Shown: positions 27,318 to 36,459, counted from the first letter of the stretch. The stretch: DNA of 61,401 nucleotides from Flammeovirga sp. EKP202 (GCF_014534745.1 NZ_JACVVP010000045.1:1-61401), one strand, 5' to 3'. Notes: a model not told the origin generated them from the letters alone. Made by a program: numbers and translations.

Positions 27318-27371
27318 GGGTTGACACATAGGTCAACCCAACGTGAGGCGGGTCGACACGTAGGTCGACCC
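27318..27371. repeat. Twin REP-like palindromes
   Basis: Two near-identical 22-base palindromes lie in tandem: 27318-27339 (8-bp arms, 6-nt loop) and 27350-27371 (8-bp arms, 6-nt loop). They differ by paired changes that keep both stems perfect. They are G+C-rich in AT-rich surroundings and abut the stop codon of the dehydrogenase gene, inside the operon. They resemble REP elements, which can stabilise or attenuate operon mRNA. Confidence 0.75.
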
Positions 27372-28322
27372 CTACACCACCTGGCATCGTAGTGCTTCCC
27401 CATTTAATGTACGCTCCACCTCTTCGGCAGCATAGCGTTGTAATCTCCTTACACTTGCTTCACTATAATAAGAAATATGAGGTGTCATTAAAATATTTTT
27501 TGCTGTTCTCAATGGATGATCTGTTTCCATTGGTTCCGTTTCAAAAACATCAATTCCAGCGTTAGCAATCTCTCCTTGATTCAATGCCTCCGCTAGCTCT
27601 TTTGTATGGATCAGTGCTCCTCTTGAGGTATTAATCAATGTAGCAGTTGATTTCATTTTGACCAACCTTTCATAATTGATCAAATGATGTGTCTCAGGTG
27701 TGTGCGGTAAATGCAGTGAAAGAATATCAGCCATCGCGATAGCATCCTCTAATTCTACCTTTTGAACACCAATACTTGCTAAAATATCTTTTGAGACATA
27801 AGGATCATAAGCAAAACAGTTGAATCCAAAAGACTGCATTCTCTTAATGGTTTCTCTTCCTATTCTACCAGCACCGAGAGCCACAAAATTCATATCTGAA
27901 AACGACTTTAGTTCGGTAGGAGTAGCGGCAGGCCATTGATGATCGACAATTGACTGATGCCAAAATGGGAGCTGTCGACCTAAGGAAGCAGCTAATGCTG
28001 CGGCGTGATCTGCCACCTCTGCAATACCATAATCTGGAACATTACACACTGCTATTCCATATTTTTTGGCTGCTTCTAAATCAATATTATCCACCCCTAT
28101 TCCATACCTCACTATCACTTTAGCGTTGTTTAACTGAGAAAGGATTCTATCTGAATAAATACCGTACTGTACCAAAAGTGCATCTGCGTCTTTTGCTACT
28201 TCTATTATTTTATCTTCTTCTTTATGTTGATAGATCTCAAGGTTGAATCCTGCTCTATCACATACTTTTTTTTCTTCTTCAAAGGCTCCTGCAAAATTGC
28301 AGTCTGAGATTACTACTTTCAT
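27372..28322 (-). CDS. D-2-hydroxyacid dehydrogenase (CtBP/PGDH type)
   Basis: This 316-residue NAD-dependent dehydrogenase interconverts a D-2-hydroxy acid and a 2-oxo acid. The cofactor site is FVALGAGRIGRETIKRMQ, and the catalytic Arg lies in LINTSRGALI, Glu in IDVFETEP and His in LMTPHISYYSE. The start at 28322 (MKVVISDCNF) is preferred over one 12 codons upstream, matching the family. Its place in a pentose operon suggests it acts on a sugar-derived acid, for example a glycolate- or keto-deoxy-acid-type compound, but the substrate is not readable. Twin palindromes follow its stop. Confidence 0.82.
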   Translation of the reverse strand: MKVVISDCNFAGAFEEEKKVCDRAGFNLEIYQHKEEDKIIEVAKDADALLVQYGIYSDRILSQLNNAKVIVRYGIGVDNIDLEAAKKYGIAVCNVPDYGIAEVADHAAALAASLGRQLPFWHQSIVDHQWPAATPTELKSFSDMNFVALGAGRIGRETIKRMQSFGFNCFAYDPYVSKDILASIGVQKVELEDAIAMADILSLHLPHTPETHHLINYERLVKMKSTATLINTSRGALIHTKELAEALNQGEIANAGIDVFETEPMETDHPLRTAKNILMTPHISYYSEASVRRLQRYAAEEVERTLNGEALRCQVV

Positions 28323-28389
28323 CTTGTTTGATTTAAATTCGTAAAGGAGGTGATTCATGTGGTTCGGCTACACATTATTTATTGTCTCC

Positions 28390-29562
28390 TTACGTTGTCA
28401 ATACTCCTCTTTTGGTCAGGTTTTTCATCAATTCTGAGATACCAAAAGTCCACCTAGGAGCTTTATCAGTATGATTGACTGTATTGGTCAACATTCCCAA
28501 TTTGGCTGAGGATATAGAAACAACATCACCTACTTTGTGAGTGAAACCATTGCCTTTATCACCTCTATCTTTAGTGGGAGCGAATAGCGTTCCTGTGAAA
28601 AGAGCAAAGCCATCTGGGTATTGGTGATTGTCACTGAAGGTTTGTCCTACCAAATCCAAAACATCTCTACTGATTTGTGTCATATCACTCTTATCATCGA
28701 GAATAAATCCGTCTTCTTTACCTTGTACCAACACTCTCACTTCTGCCTGACGAACATCTTCAATTGAAAAAGTTTCATCGAAGATTCTAATGAACGGGCC
28801 TATCGAACAAGACGCATTATTGTCTTTTGCTTTCCCCAACAACAGCGCACTTCTACCTTCTATGTCTCTAAGGTTTACATCATTGCCCAACGTGGCTCCG
28901 ATCACTTCTCCGTTACCATTGACCGCCAATACAATTTCCGGTTCAGGGTTATTCCACTCTGAGATGGGCAAAATCCCAATTTCTGCTCCTACACCTACAG
29001 AAGACATCGGTTGAGCCTTTGTAAATACTTCTGCGTAAGGACCAATTCCTACTTCCATATATTGTGACCACATTCCTTCTGCCTGCAATACTTCTTTCAG
29101 ATCTTCTGAAGCTTTCGAACCTGGCACAATCTCACGAACATCTCCTCCAATTTTATCATTGATCATTCCTCTTAGCTCATCCGCTTTCGAAGCGTCACCA
29201 CCAGCTCTTTCTTCAATTACTCTTTCCAGCATTGAAACCATAAAGGTCACTCCACATGCCTTGATGGCTTGAATATCAAAAGGAGAAATAAAATGCGTTT
29301 TATCCTTTCTACCTTCAAGAGCATTTTCCATCAATTCTTCATAACTCCCTAACTTATCTAGCAAAGCGGTATTTATTGTACTTAAATCAATATTAAGGTT
29401 GAATAAATCTGAAGTTGTTGGTGCTAATGTTGTCAAATTATACACACCTTCTTTTTTAATCAATACGGGTGCTGGACCTGTTTCAATGCCCACCATCCAT
29501 ACTCTTCCTATTAATGTTCCCTCAAACTGATCTACTGGTAAATATTGTTTTAAATCATTCAT
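28390..29562 (-). CDS. FAH-family keto-deoxy-pentonate dehydratase (XylX-like)
   Basis: This 390-residue enzyme has a C-terminal fumarylacetoacetate-hydrolase fold, with metal ligands in NNPEPEIVLAVNGNG and TLGNDVNLRDIEG, preceded by a ~170-residue N-terminal domain. That layout and length resemble the 2-keto-3-deoxy-D-xylonate or L-arabinonate dehydratases of oxidative pentose pathways, which yield 2-oxoglutarate semialdehyde. The downstream KGSADH gene would use that product, which supports the assignment. D-xylo or L-arabino specificity cannot be told from sequence. It lies 15 bases from the lactonase gene. Confidence 0.78.
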   Translation of the reverse strand: MNDLKQYLPVDQFEGTLIGRVWMVGIETGPAPVLIKKEGVYNLTTLAPTTSDLFNLNIDLSTINTALLDKLGSYEELMENALEGRKDKTHFISPFDIQAIKACGVTFMVSMLERVIEERAGGDASKADELRGMINDKIGGDVREIVPGSKASEDLKEVLQAEGMWSQYMEVGIGPYAEVFTKAQPMSSVGVGAEIGILPISEWNNPEPEIVLAVNGNGEVIGATLGNDVNLRDIEGRSALLLGKAKDNNASCSIGPFIRIFDETFSIEDVRQAEVRVLVQGKEDGFILDDKSDMTQISRDVLDLVGQTFSDNHQYPDGFALFTGTLFAPTKDRGDKGNGFTHKVGDVVSISSAKLGMLTNTVNHTDKAPRWTFGISELMKNLTKRGVLTT

Positions 29563-29577
29563 TGTATTGTTTGTTTA

Positions 29578-30468
29578 TTAATATTGAACTAATGGTGTAG
29601 GAAGTCCTTTTACACCAGGTTTGAAAGAAAATAAGCTTCCTGCTAAAGGATATTCCTGTTTGTCTTCATCGGTCATCAGATATCTTGCCGTTGTGATGTA
29701 TAAAGTATCCAAATTTTCTCCTCCGAAAGTGCAACTAGTAATATTAGGTACTGGCATTTCATACACCTCCAATACCTCTCCTTGAGGTGAAAATTTTGTT
29801 ATTCTTGCTCCCGCAAAAGAACATTGCCACAAATTACCTTCAACGTCAACAGTAAGTCCGTCGGGGTATCCTTCTGGATCGGTGAATTGATATAAGACTC
29901 TTTTATTTTTGATATCTTGTTCTTCGATATCATAAGCATAAATCAACCTTTTAATGGTATCATTATGATAAAGCGTTTTTCCATCTGGACTAAATGCAGG
30001 GCCATTAGTAATGATATAATCACTATCTAAATGTGCTACTTTTCCACCTGCTCCTAACCGATATAAACTTCCTGATTCTTTCTTTTCGTTTTCATCCATT
30101 GAACCTGCCCAGAAATTACCTTTGGAATCCACTTTCCCATCATTAAATCTATTTTCTGGAAGATGTTCTTCCAACGACTGAATCATTTTATAATCATCGT
30201 TTTCAAAATCAACCAAAGCAAAGCCATCTCGAACGGTGCCGATAAAACCTCCCTTCTCTCTAAATGCCAAACTTGTCAACTCAAAACTCAATTGCCATGA
30301 CTTTTTAGATTGATTAAAAGTAGAATAACGGTGTACTTTCTTTTCTACAATATCCAGCCAATAGACCGCCTGTTCGTGTTCCACCCAAAGTGGCCCTTCT
30401 CCAAGAGTAGATGGAATGTTCCAAATACATTCCAACGTTTCTATATTTTTATTAATTACTGCCTGCAT
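29578..30468 (-). CDS. SMP-30/gluconolactonase-family sugar lactonase
   Basis: This ~296-residue calcium-dependent beta-propeller hydrolase is predicted to open a sugar lactone, the second step of oxidative pentose breakdown. Family marks are STLGEGPLWVEHEQAVYWLDI, NRFNDGKVDSKGNFWAGSM with metal-binding Asn and Asp, NGPAFSPDGKTLYHNDT and GYPDGLTVDVEGNLW. No signal peptide is present. Three in-frame ATGs are close together (30495, 30477, 30468). All overlap the SDR stop, so translation of the two genes is coupled. Confidence 0.87.
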   Translation of the reverse strand: MQAVINKNIETLECIWNIPSTLGEGPLWVEHEQAVYWLDIVEKKVHRYSTFNQSKKSWQLSFELTSLAFREKGGFIGTVRDGFALVDFENDDYKMIQSLEEHLPENRFNDGKVDSKGNFWAGSMDENEKKESGSLYRLGAGGKVAHLDSDYIITNGPAFSPDGKTLYHNDTIKRLIYAYDIEEQDIKNKRVLYQFTDPEGYPDGLTVDVEGNLWQCSFAGARITKFSPQGEVLEVYEMPVPNITSCTFGGENLDTLYITTARYLMTDEDKQEYPLAGSLFSFKPGVKGLPTPLVQY

Positions 30469-31252
30469 ACTCTGCATCTTCTCCGATTCCTTCACCTCCT
30501 AAACCAAGGTAACCACCATCTACAGGCAGGTCTGTTCCCGTAATAAAGCTTGCTTCATCACTACATAAAAACATACACGCACTCGCTACTTCTTCTGGCT
30601 TTCCGCATCTTCTCATCATATGGAATTTCCCCCAGATAGGTTCATATTTTTCTTGATCATACCCAGCTGACTTGATCACTTCCCTTGTCCAAATCCACCC
30701 CGGGCTCACCGAGTTTACTCTAATTCCCATAGGTGCAAGATCCAACGCTGCACATTTTGTTAATTGATTTACGGCACCTTTTGCTGCATTGTATGTCCAT
30801 CTTCCTGGCTGTGCTATATGTGCCGAAATACTAGAAATATTGACAATAGCTCCTTTACCTTGTTGTTGCATTAGTTTACTCACCTCTTGGATCATCTTTG
30901 CAAAACCAATAGGCCCCACTTCCAACGAACGTTGCCATTCACTACGCTTTGCGTCTATTCCTGCTGCAATAAATGAAAACGCATTATTGATTAAGAAATC
31001 CAAGCCTCCCATTTTTTCAATTGCAAAAGCGACCTGCTCTTCACAAAACTTTTCATCCAACATATCTCCTTGAATGAAATAGACCTCTCCTCCTTTTGCG
31101 CTCAACTCTTCCACGGCAGCTAACCCTGTTTCTTCTTCTATATCCGAAATAACAACGGAACATCCATAAGAAAGAAATGCTTCTACACATGCCCTTCCAA
31201 TTCCTTGTGCCCCTCCCGTGACTAATGCTCTTTTACCTTGTAATCCTTTCAT
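30452..31252 (-). CDS. SDR-family dehydrogenase, probable pentose 1-dehydrogenase
   Basis: This 266-residue short-chain dehydrogenase carries TGGAQGIGRACVEAF as the cofactor loop, NNAFSF, the catalytic Ser in NISSISAHIAQPG and the YNAAKG Tyr-Lys pair. The C-terminal GTDLPVDGGYLG is typical of the family. Followed directly by a lactonase gene, it probably oxidises an aldopentose to its lactone, as XylB does in Caulobacter. That function is inferred from context, since SDR specificity does not show in motifs. Confidence 0.82.
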   Translation of the reverse strand: MKGLQGKRALVTGGAQGIGRACVEAFLSYGCSVVISDIEEETGLAAVEELSAKGGEVYFIQGDMLDEKFCEEQVAFAIEKMGGLDFLINNAFSFIAAGIDAKRSEWQRSLEVGPIGFAKMIQEVSKLMQQQGKGAIVNISSISAHIAQPGRWTYNAAKGAVNQLTKCAALDLAPMGIRVNSVSPGWIWTREVIKSAGYDQEKYEPIWGKFHMMRRCGKPEEVASACMFLCSDEASFITGTDLPVDGGYLGLGGEGIGEDAEYAGSN

Positions 31253-31271
31253 AATAGTAGCTTAAAAAAAT

Positions 31272-32963
31272 TTACAATATGCCCACTTTCTTGGTGAGTC
31301 TATTTTGATTGTTGTCTTGAATATTGACGATGTAAATACCTTTAGTTAGAGAAGATATATGGACCTCCTTTTGGTGAGAATTCTGCTGAAAAACAACCCT
31401 TCCTTCTAAATCAAAGACCTGTACGAACTTTTGAGTGTTCTCCTTAAAAATCAAGTCCAATTGTCCTGTTTTCTGATTTTTAAACTGAACAATAAACTCC
31501 TTGTCTAGACTATTAACAACACCATCTCCTTTAGAAGGATCTCCTTCGTTTCCTACGATTATGTTAAAGTTTTCAGCGTATAAAACAGCATCATTATAAA
31601 GTAGCGAAAGGCTTCCTTCATAGGTATCAGAAGGTATATCTAATTCAGAAAAGATCAGCTCCTCTGAAATAGATTGGGTGGTAGAGGATTGAAGGGTAGA
31701 TGTATTCTTGTAAACTTCATGACCATCATCCATCACTATTAATTGTACTTTATATCCTTTTTGAACAGGTTGGAAAGTAGAATATTGAAGTCTATTATAA
31801 GACATTTGTTTGATGTCAATTGCTATATCAGGATTGATAAAATCAACAGCACTTAACCCCACTGAGGGCATATACGTCTCCGTCCATTCTAAAACTTGAT
31901 GAGCAGGCATGGTGTAATCTTCAAAAAACTGTTGAGACAGACCTGACCATAATTCAATATTAGGTCTTTCGTAATCATAAAAATTATCAATATCTACATT
32001 TTCCCCAGGCTCGCCCCAAGCCCAAAATTTCAAGCCAGGAGTAACCGACTGATCATTAGATATTCTAAAAAGCCCTTCCTCATTATCGTGATTGATCACG
32101 CCGTAAAAATTCTTTTGAAAATTAGGATAAGCATAAGCAATCCCTTGTTCTTTCCAGTTTTTGAGTAATGCCAAATTATTATATTTCTGCACTCTAGGTC
32201 CGTTAGAAACCAATTCATCCATACCCATTAGCCAATTGGCCGGACTCCACCCCACTTCATATTGATCAATAGGAACAATCATCTCTGAATTGAAAGAAGT
32301 TCTTGGGTTTTCAACAGTTGAGCCAGGAGCAAATGTGACGCATGTCCAATATTCCAAATTCTTTTCTACTGCAACATTTTCTAATCGTACATTGATCTCA
32401 AAGTTGGATGCTCCTTCTCTCAAAACTACATCAAAATGACAAGTTACATTGGTGATGCCGTTATTGTATTGTGGAGGACGTTGAGGATTAGACCTATCGT
32501 CTTTCATCCACATGGATAATTTCACACCATCTTCCAAAAGTTGTGGTTCTTCCGTATTCCAAGGAACGCACCAATATTTGCCATGCTCAGGTTCTGGGAA
32601 AGTAGGAAAAACCCCTGCATATTGCATCAACCAATCATGATAAAAAATATTATCCCCTATCAAATAAGGAACTCCCAACTCATTGGTGTAAAGTTGTTCA
32701 TGACCTGTAGGTTTATAAATAAACGATACTACTCTCGCACCAAATTCAGGTACTACAGTCAATTTTACGAGCTCATTTTCCATCACAATACCCTTGAACT
32801 TTCTTTCCACAATTTCAGAAGTAGAAAAAGAGGTTATACTGTAATATTCATCTAAAGTGTAATCATAATGTTGCCATAAAAGCGTAGTATCTCTCACTTG
32901 TACTTGAGCGAAAATATTCGTCTGAAGTATTAATAATAAGAGTATTAGTAAGTGTCTTTTCAT
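31272..32963 (-). CDS. Secreted DUF5107 protein with T9SS sorting domain
   Basis: This 563-residue protein starts with a signal peptide (MKRHLLILLLLILQTNIFA). Its DUF5107 domain contains the ENELVKLTVVPEFGARVVSF signature near residue 70, a beta-sandwich fold related to aldose-epimerase-like sugar-binding proteins. The C-terminal ~80 residues (FDLEGRVVFQQ, then LTKGIYIVNIQ and KKVGIL) are a T9SS type A sorting domain, so the mature protein reaches the cell surface or medium. It heads the pentose operon, 19 bases before the SDR gene, suggesting a role in binding or processing the polymer. Its start at 32963 is preferred over one eight codons upstream. Confidence 0.82.
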   Translation of the reverse strand: MKRHLLILLLLILQTNIFAQVQVRDTTLLWQHYDYTLDEYYSITSFSTSEIVERKFKGIVMENELVKLTVVPEFGARVVSFIYKPTGHEQLYTNELGVPYLIGDNIFYHDWLMQYAGVFPTFPEPEHGKYWCVPWNTEEPQLLEDGVKLSMWMKDDRSNPQRPPQYNNGITNVTCHFDVVLREGASNFEINVRLENVAVEKNLEYWTCVTFAPGSTVENPRTSFNSEMIVPIDQYEVGWSPANWLMGMDELVSNGPRVQKYNNLALLKNWKEQGIAYAYPNFQKNFYGVINHDNEEGLFRISNDQSVTPGLKFWAWGEPGENVDIDNFYDYERPNIELWSGLSQQFFEDYTMPAHQVLEWTETYMPSVGLSAVDFINPDIAIDIKQMSYNRLQYSTFQPVQKGYKVQLIVMDDGHEVYKNTSTLQSSTTQSISEELIFSELDIPSDTYEGSLSLLYNDAVLYAENFNIIVGNEGDPSKGDGVVNSLDKEFIVQFKNQKTGQLDLIFKENTQKFVQVFDLEGRVVFQQNSHQKEVHISSLTKGIYIVNIQDNNQNRLTKKVGIL

Positions 32964-33237
32964 TTCATGCTTTTTGTTTGTTATCATAATTTATACAACC
33001 CAAAACATGAAAGGCAATAGGTGAGTAGTAATGACGTAGTGTTTAAAGTAGTGAAAAGCTACCTTTTAGACATCTATCATTTATTTGACGTATTCATTCT
33101 TCTTTTTTTTGAAAATATTTTTTTAGGAACCAAAAACACTATAACTCTTCGATAAATGAGAGATCCGAATTGATAATTATTATATCCTTAACCTACTGGA
33201 TTACCACTCATTAACGAATGATCGATCTATATATTAG
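32964..33237. promoter_or_regulatory. Divergent region between the sugar operon and the acetate transporter gene
   Basis: This stretch must hold the promoter of the seven-gene operon on the minus strand, but no strong box is seen. No gene is present. A few imperfect repeats occur and no operator is recognised. Confidence 0.4.
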
Positions 33238-33245
33238 TACTTTTG
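33238..33245 (+). promoter_or_regulatory. Promoter box of the acetate transporter gene
   Basis: TACTTTTG fits TAnnTTTG and lies 65 bases before the ATG. A clear -33 TTG is not seen. Confidence 0.4.
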
Positions 33246-33310
33246 CGACTGCAAAAAAAGGAGGTTTTTCCTCTGTAAAACAATTATCTATCAATCAAAC
33301 TAATCAAAAA

Positions 33311-33865
33311 ATGAAAAACGGGAATCCTGCTGTTGTAGGTTTAGCTGGCTTTGGTTTAACGACATTATTATTACAATTCCATAACTTAGGCTGGGTAGGC
33401 TTAGGTCCTGTTATGGCTATGGGTATCATTTTTGGTGGATTGGCACAATTTATTGCCGGTTTCCAAGAGCAAAAAATGGGGAACAGCTTCGGTTTTTCAG
33501 CATTCGTTTCATACGGTGCATTCTGGATGGGCCTTTGTATCATCTGGCTTTGTAACCACTACGGTATTTATGAATCTTCGCATTCTGATGTAGGATTCTT
33601 CTTATTAGCTTGGATGCTTTATACATTGATCATGTTTATCGCTTCTTTAAGAATTCATACGGCAATGGCGTTTACTTTCGGTACGCTTCTTTTAGGATTT
33701 TTATTCTTAGTTTTAGAGCACTTTGTTTCTGAAGCATTCAAACCAATTGCAGCTATTGATTTGATTATTTGTGCTATGGCGGCATGGTACATGATGGCAG
33801 CCGCTATCATCAATGAGTTGGCTGGTAAAGTAGTATTACCTTTAGGAAATAAGATTATCAAATAG
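33311..33865 (+). CDS. AceTr/SatP-family acetate uptake transporter
   Basis: This 184-residue inner-membrane protein has six hydrophobic segments and the family signature NPAVVGLAGFGLTTLLLQFHN at the start of the first. It is homologous to SatP/YaaH and yeast Ady2, which import acetate and succinate with protons. FGGLAQFIAGFQEQKMGNSFG is also diagnostic. The start at 33311 is chosen over one 31 codons upstream because it begins immediately before the signature. It is a single-gene unit with its own terminator. Confidence 0.93.
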   Translation: MKNGNPAVVGLAGFGLTTLLLQFHNLGWVGLGPVMAMGIIFGGLAQFIAGFQEQKMGNSFGFSAFVSYGAFWMGLCIIWLCNHYGIYESSHSDVGFFLLAWMLYTLIMFIASLRIHTAMAFTFGTLLLGFLFLVLEHFVSEAFKPIAAIDLIICAMAAWYMMAAAIINELAGKVVLPLGNKIIK

Positions 33866-33891
33866 TCTGTTTCTTTTTTAAGATAAATGAT

Positions 33892-33935
33892 CCGCTATTG
33901 CTATGGGATATTCATAGTAATAGTGGATTTTTTTT
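33892..33935 (+). terminator. Terminator of the acetate transporter gene
   Basis: A 13-bp stem with one wobble and one bulge (33892-33905 with 33913-33926) is followed by nine T. Confidence 0.9.
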
Positions 33936-34067
33936 ACTTACGGTAAAATTGACCATATGATTTCGCTCTTCAAGTTTCCTTCTTCTTCAATTTTTCCGTT
34001 GATAAAAAAGCTAAGCAATGAACATAAAAGCTAAATTTTAATCCCTTAATAGAAGATGGCATTTGAT

Positions 34068-34196
34068 GACGAATTCATAACAAAACACAAATTTTTATTC
34101 GTTTTATTTTATGTTGTACATTGTTTAGTTAAATTCGGACTTCCTTTATAAAACTAAAATAATAAGCGAAATACTTTAAATTTTGTTTGTTAGTTT
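34068..34196 (+). repeat. ~130-bp diverged repeat, copy 1 (left of metal operon)
   Basis: This stretch aligns with 41498-41629, by eye at about three-quarters identity. Shared blocks include CGTTTTATTTTATGTT and AAGCGAA. The two copies are in the same orientation and bracket the metal-efflux operon. Confidence 0.6.
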
Positions 34197-34309
34197 AAGA
34201 AGGGTTATAATAAATAATTTGACATATGGTGTTTAGTACACTGTAAACTAAGTTTTCGAATTTTTTTTGGGTTTTAGAAATCAGGAGATTTCTGTTGATT
34301 AATAGGACA

Positions 34310-34335
34310 CGAATGTCGCTTACGCTTAACATTCG
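34310..34335. repeat. Dispersed palindromic element, copy A
   Basis: A hairpin with outer arms CGAATG and CATTCG encloses a core TCGCTTACGCTTAA. The core matches the GCTAxCGCTTAACA core of the copies at 44808, 46613 and 46729, while the outer arms differ but stay self-complementary. Confidence 0.5.
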
Positions 34336-34721
34336 CGCCAGTGGAATTCCTACCCTATTCGTTTGGTAGTGGAATCCTTGGCATTGAAGGGAAAAGCGTT
34401 AAAAATTTCATGTATTGAGCCGTTAAAAATGATTTTCTTGTTTGAGCTTTAGCGAGTTTAAAATCATTTAGGCAAGAGGAATGAAATTTAGCTTTTGACT
34501 TCACAGCCTAGATTTTTTGCTTCGTTTTTCATCAATGGAAAAATGAAGAAGAAAGAAACTTGAAAGAAGATCATAAAAGCTTATTGAAATGTAAATTGAA
34601 AAATGACGATTATTTAGTTTATAATGTATTTAGCGTTAATTGCGTTTTAAACTAACCAGCGCACAAAATCAGAATTAGTTTTCGCCATCTTTCATAAAAC
34701 AATTATTATTTTTACAAAACA

Positions 34722-35180
34722 GTGAATCTATCAAAAAAAATATATGGATACCTATTGTTTGCCATTTACTCAATGGTATTACTACACAATGTGGTTCCGC
34801 ATATTCATATAGATTCAGATGTTGACCATGTCGCTTTATTTGCGGATACCGACCACCACCATCACTCGCATGATCATTCTCACAGTCATGACCTAGACCA
34901 CGAAGAAAGCGATGATATTGGTTTTTTCCACACATTAGGACATATGTTGGAAGAAGGGTATCATACTTATGAAGTCAATGATCACCTCACCAACTCCCCC
35001 ACCGAGGATAAAGTTTCATTACCGAAACTCAACGTATATTATTCAGTAATACCCTCATTTGTCTTACATCTGGCAAATGAAATTTTAGAGAAAGAGCCAA
35101 CTCCTTTCTATTTCCCACCGCCGTACGAGCAGCGCTTGTTTTCGGCCACACCCCTCCGTGGACCTCCCTCTATAGTTTAA
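34722..35180 (+). CDS. Histidine-rich membrane-anchored protein, first gene of the metal operon
   Basis: This 152-residue protein starts at a GTG (34722). An N-terminal hydrophobic helix (GYLLFAIYSMVLLHNVVPHIH) anchors it or acts as a signal. The next stretch is His/Asp-rich (ADTDHHHHSHDHSHSHDLDHEES), which should bind metal ions in the periplasm. The C-terminus is proline-rich. It is co-directional with, and about 80 bases upstream of, an efflux channel gene. Similar small His-rich proteins occur with heavy-metal RND systems in Bacteroidota. A metal-buffering or delivery role is inferred. Confidence 0.7.
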   Translation: MNLSKKIYGYLLFAIYSMVLLHNVVPHIHIDSDVDHVALFADTDHHHHSHDHSHSHDLDHEESDDIGFFHTLGHMLEEGYHTYEVNDHLTNSPTEDKVSLPKLNVYYSVIPSFVLHLANEILEKEPTPFYFPPPYEQRLFSATPLRGPPSIV

Positions 35181-35260
35181 TCATCACTGATGGATCACTC
35201 CATCTAGGCGAACAAGTGTGTTTGCCCATTTTAATTTGATTAATCTATAAATCACATTTC

Positions 35261-36445
35261 ATGCAAAAGAAATTAGTATTCGTACTATGCGGATGCTTGC
35301 TATCCTTTGGTGTATTTGCACAATCCAATGGTATAGACGGCATATTGCAAAGTGTGGAATACAACAATAAAGAGCTTCAAGCTTATTTAAAATATATAGA
35401 CAGTAAAAAGCTTGAACTCAAGTCGAATAATAACTTACCTGACCCTCAAGTAGAAACCTATTATCTTCCATTTGGTCAACATAGTACAGGAAGTTATTCG
35501 GAGTTTCAAGTAAGCCAAACGTTAGAATTTCCTACCGTATATGGAGCTCGAAACAAGCTGATTGATGGGAAACAACAAACCTTGCAATTCCAATACGAGG
35601 AGAGAAGACAAGAGATACTTGTCCAAGCTCAAAACCAGTGTTTGGAACTCATCTACCTTGACAAACAAAAGAGCGTAGAGCAAGACCGTTTGGCCCGTTC
35701 CAAAAAAGTATATGAACAAGCAGAGGAACTTTTTAAGAAAGAGGAAAAGAGTGCTTTGGAATTTAACAAAGCAAAGATTGCCTGGATGCAACAACAATTT
35801 AAAGTGCAAGACATCGAATCTGACAGGCAAAACCTTCTTCTTTCCCTTAAAAACCTCAATGGAAATATTGACGTGAATTGGAACCTATCAGGTTACGCTA
35901 CTGATGCGATCATTGTCGGCAAAGACAATTTGTGGCAGGAAAAGCTGGCTAAAGATCCGAAGCTGCAACAAGTACAGCAACAGGAGGTTTTAGCACAGCA
36001 AACCTTAAGCCTTGCCAAAAACCAATCCCTACCGGATTTGAGTTTGGGGTACAATTATCAAGGGTTTAAGGGGGAAAACTATTCTGGTATTTATGCAGGT
36101 ATTTCGATTCCGCTTTGGAACAATAAAAACAAAGTGAAGTCAGCCCAATCCAACTTGCAATACCAGACGGTAAATACCCAATCTGCTACTGCAATCATTC
36201 AAGTAGAGTTTGAAAAACAATACAATGAATATGAATTGTTGTTGCTCAAATATACAGAGTATCAAAACACACTCTCTGCTTTGAGTAGTGATGTACTGCT
36301 CCTTAAAGCTTATGAAAACGGAGAGCTTTCATTCATGGAGTATTACATCGAGCTGAACTTCTACAATCAGGCATACGATACCATGCTACAAATGGAAGCT
36401 CAACTACAACAGCGTAAATCTGAATTATTAAAACATCAATTGTAA
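35261..36445 (+). CDS. TolC-family outer-membrane channel (CusC/CzcC type)
   Basis: This 394-residue protein is the outer-membrane part of a tripartite metal pump. A signal peptide (MQKKLVFVLCGCLLSFGVFA) precedes long alpha-helical hairpins with heptad-like glutamine and leucine spacing (QQEVLAQQTLSLAKNQSLPDLSLGYNY). It is shorter than classic TolC, which fits the compact Bacteroidota metal-efflux branch. It is followed at 14 bases by a His-rich lipoprotein gene. G+C content rises visibly from here to the end of the operon. Confidence 0.85.
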   Translation: MQKKLVFVLCGCLLSFGVFAQSNGIDGILQSVEYNNKELQAYLKYIDSKKLELKSNNNLPDPQVETYYLPFGQHSTGSYSEFQVSQTLEFPTVYGARNKLIDGKQQTLQFQYEERRQEILVQAQNQCLELIYLDKQKSVEQDRLARSKKVYEQAEELFKKEEKSALEFNKAKIAWMQQQFKVQDIESDRQNLLLSLKNLNGNIDVNWNLSGYATDAIIVGKDNLWQEKLAKDPKLQQVQQQEVLAQQTLSLAKNQSLPDLSLGYNYQGFKGENYSGIYAGISIPLWNNKNKVKSAQSNLQYQTVNTQSATAIIQVEFEKQYNEYELLLLKYTEYQNTLSALSSDVLLLKAYENGELSFMEYYIELNFYNQAYDTMLQMEAQLQQRKSELLKHQL

Positions 36446-36459
36446 AAAATTAGAAAAAA

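Larger units (their letters stand above)
33957..34573. repeat. Long imperfect inverted repeat, possible element remnant
   Basis: Bases 33957-34046 are similar to the reverse complement of 34476-34573, by eye at roughly 80%, for example CAAGTTTCCTTCTTCTTC on the left and its near match on the right. The arms enclose about 430 bp without a gene. The layout fits a decayed non-coding mobile element. Confidence 0.55.
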
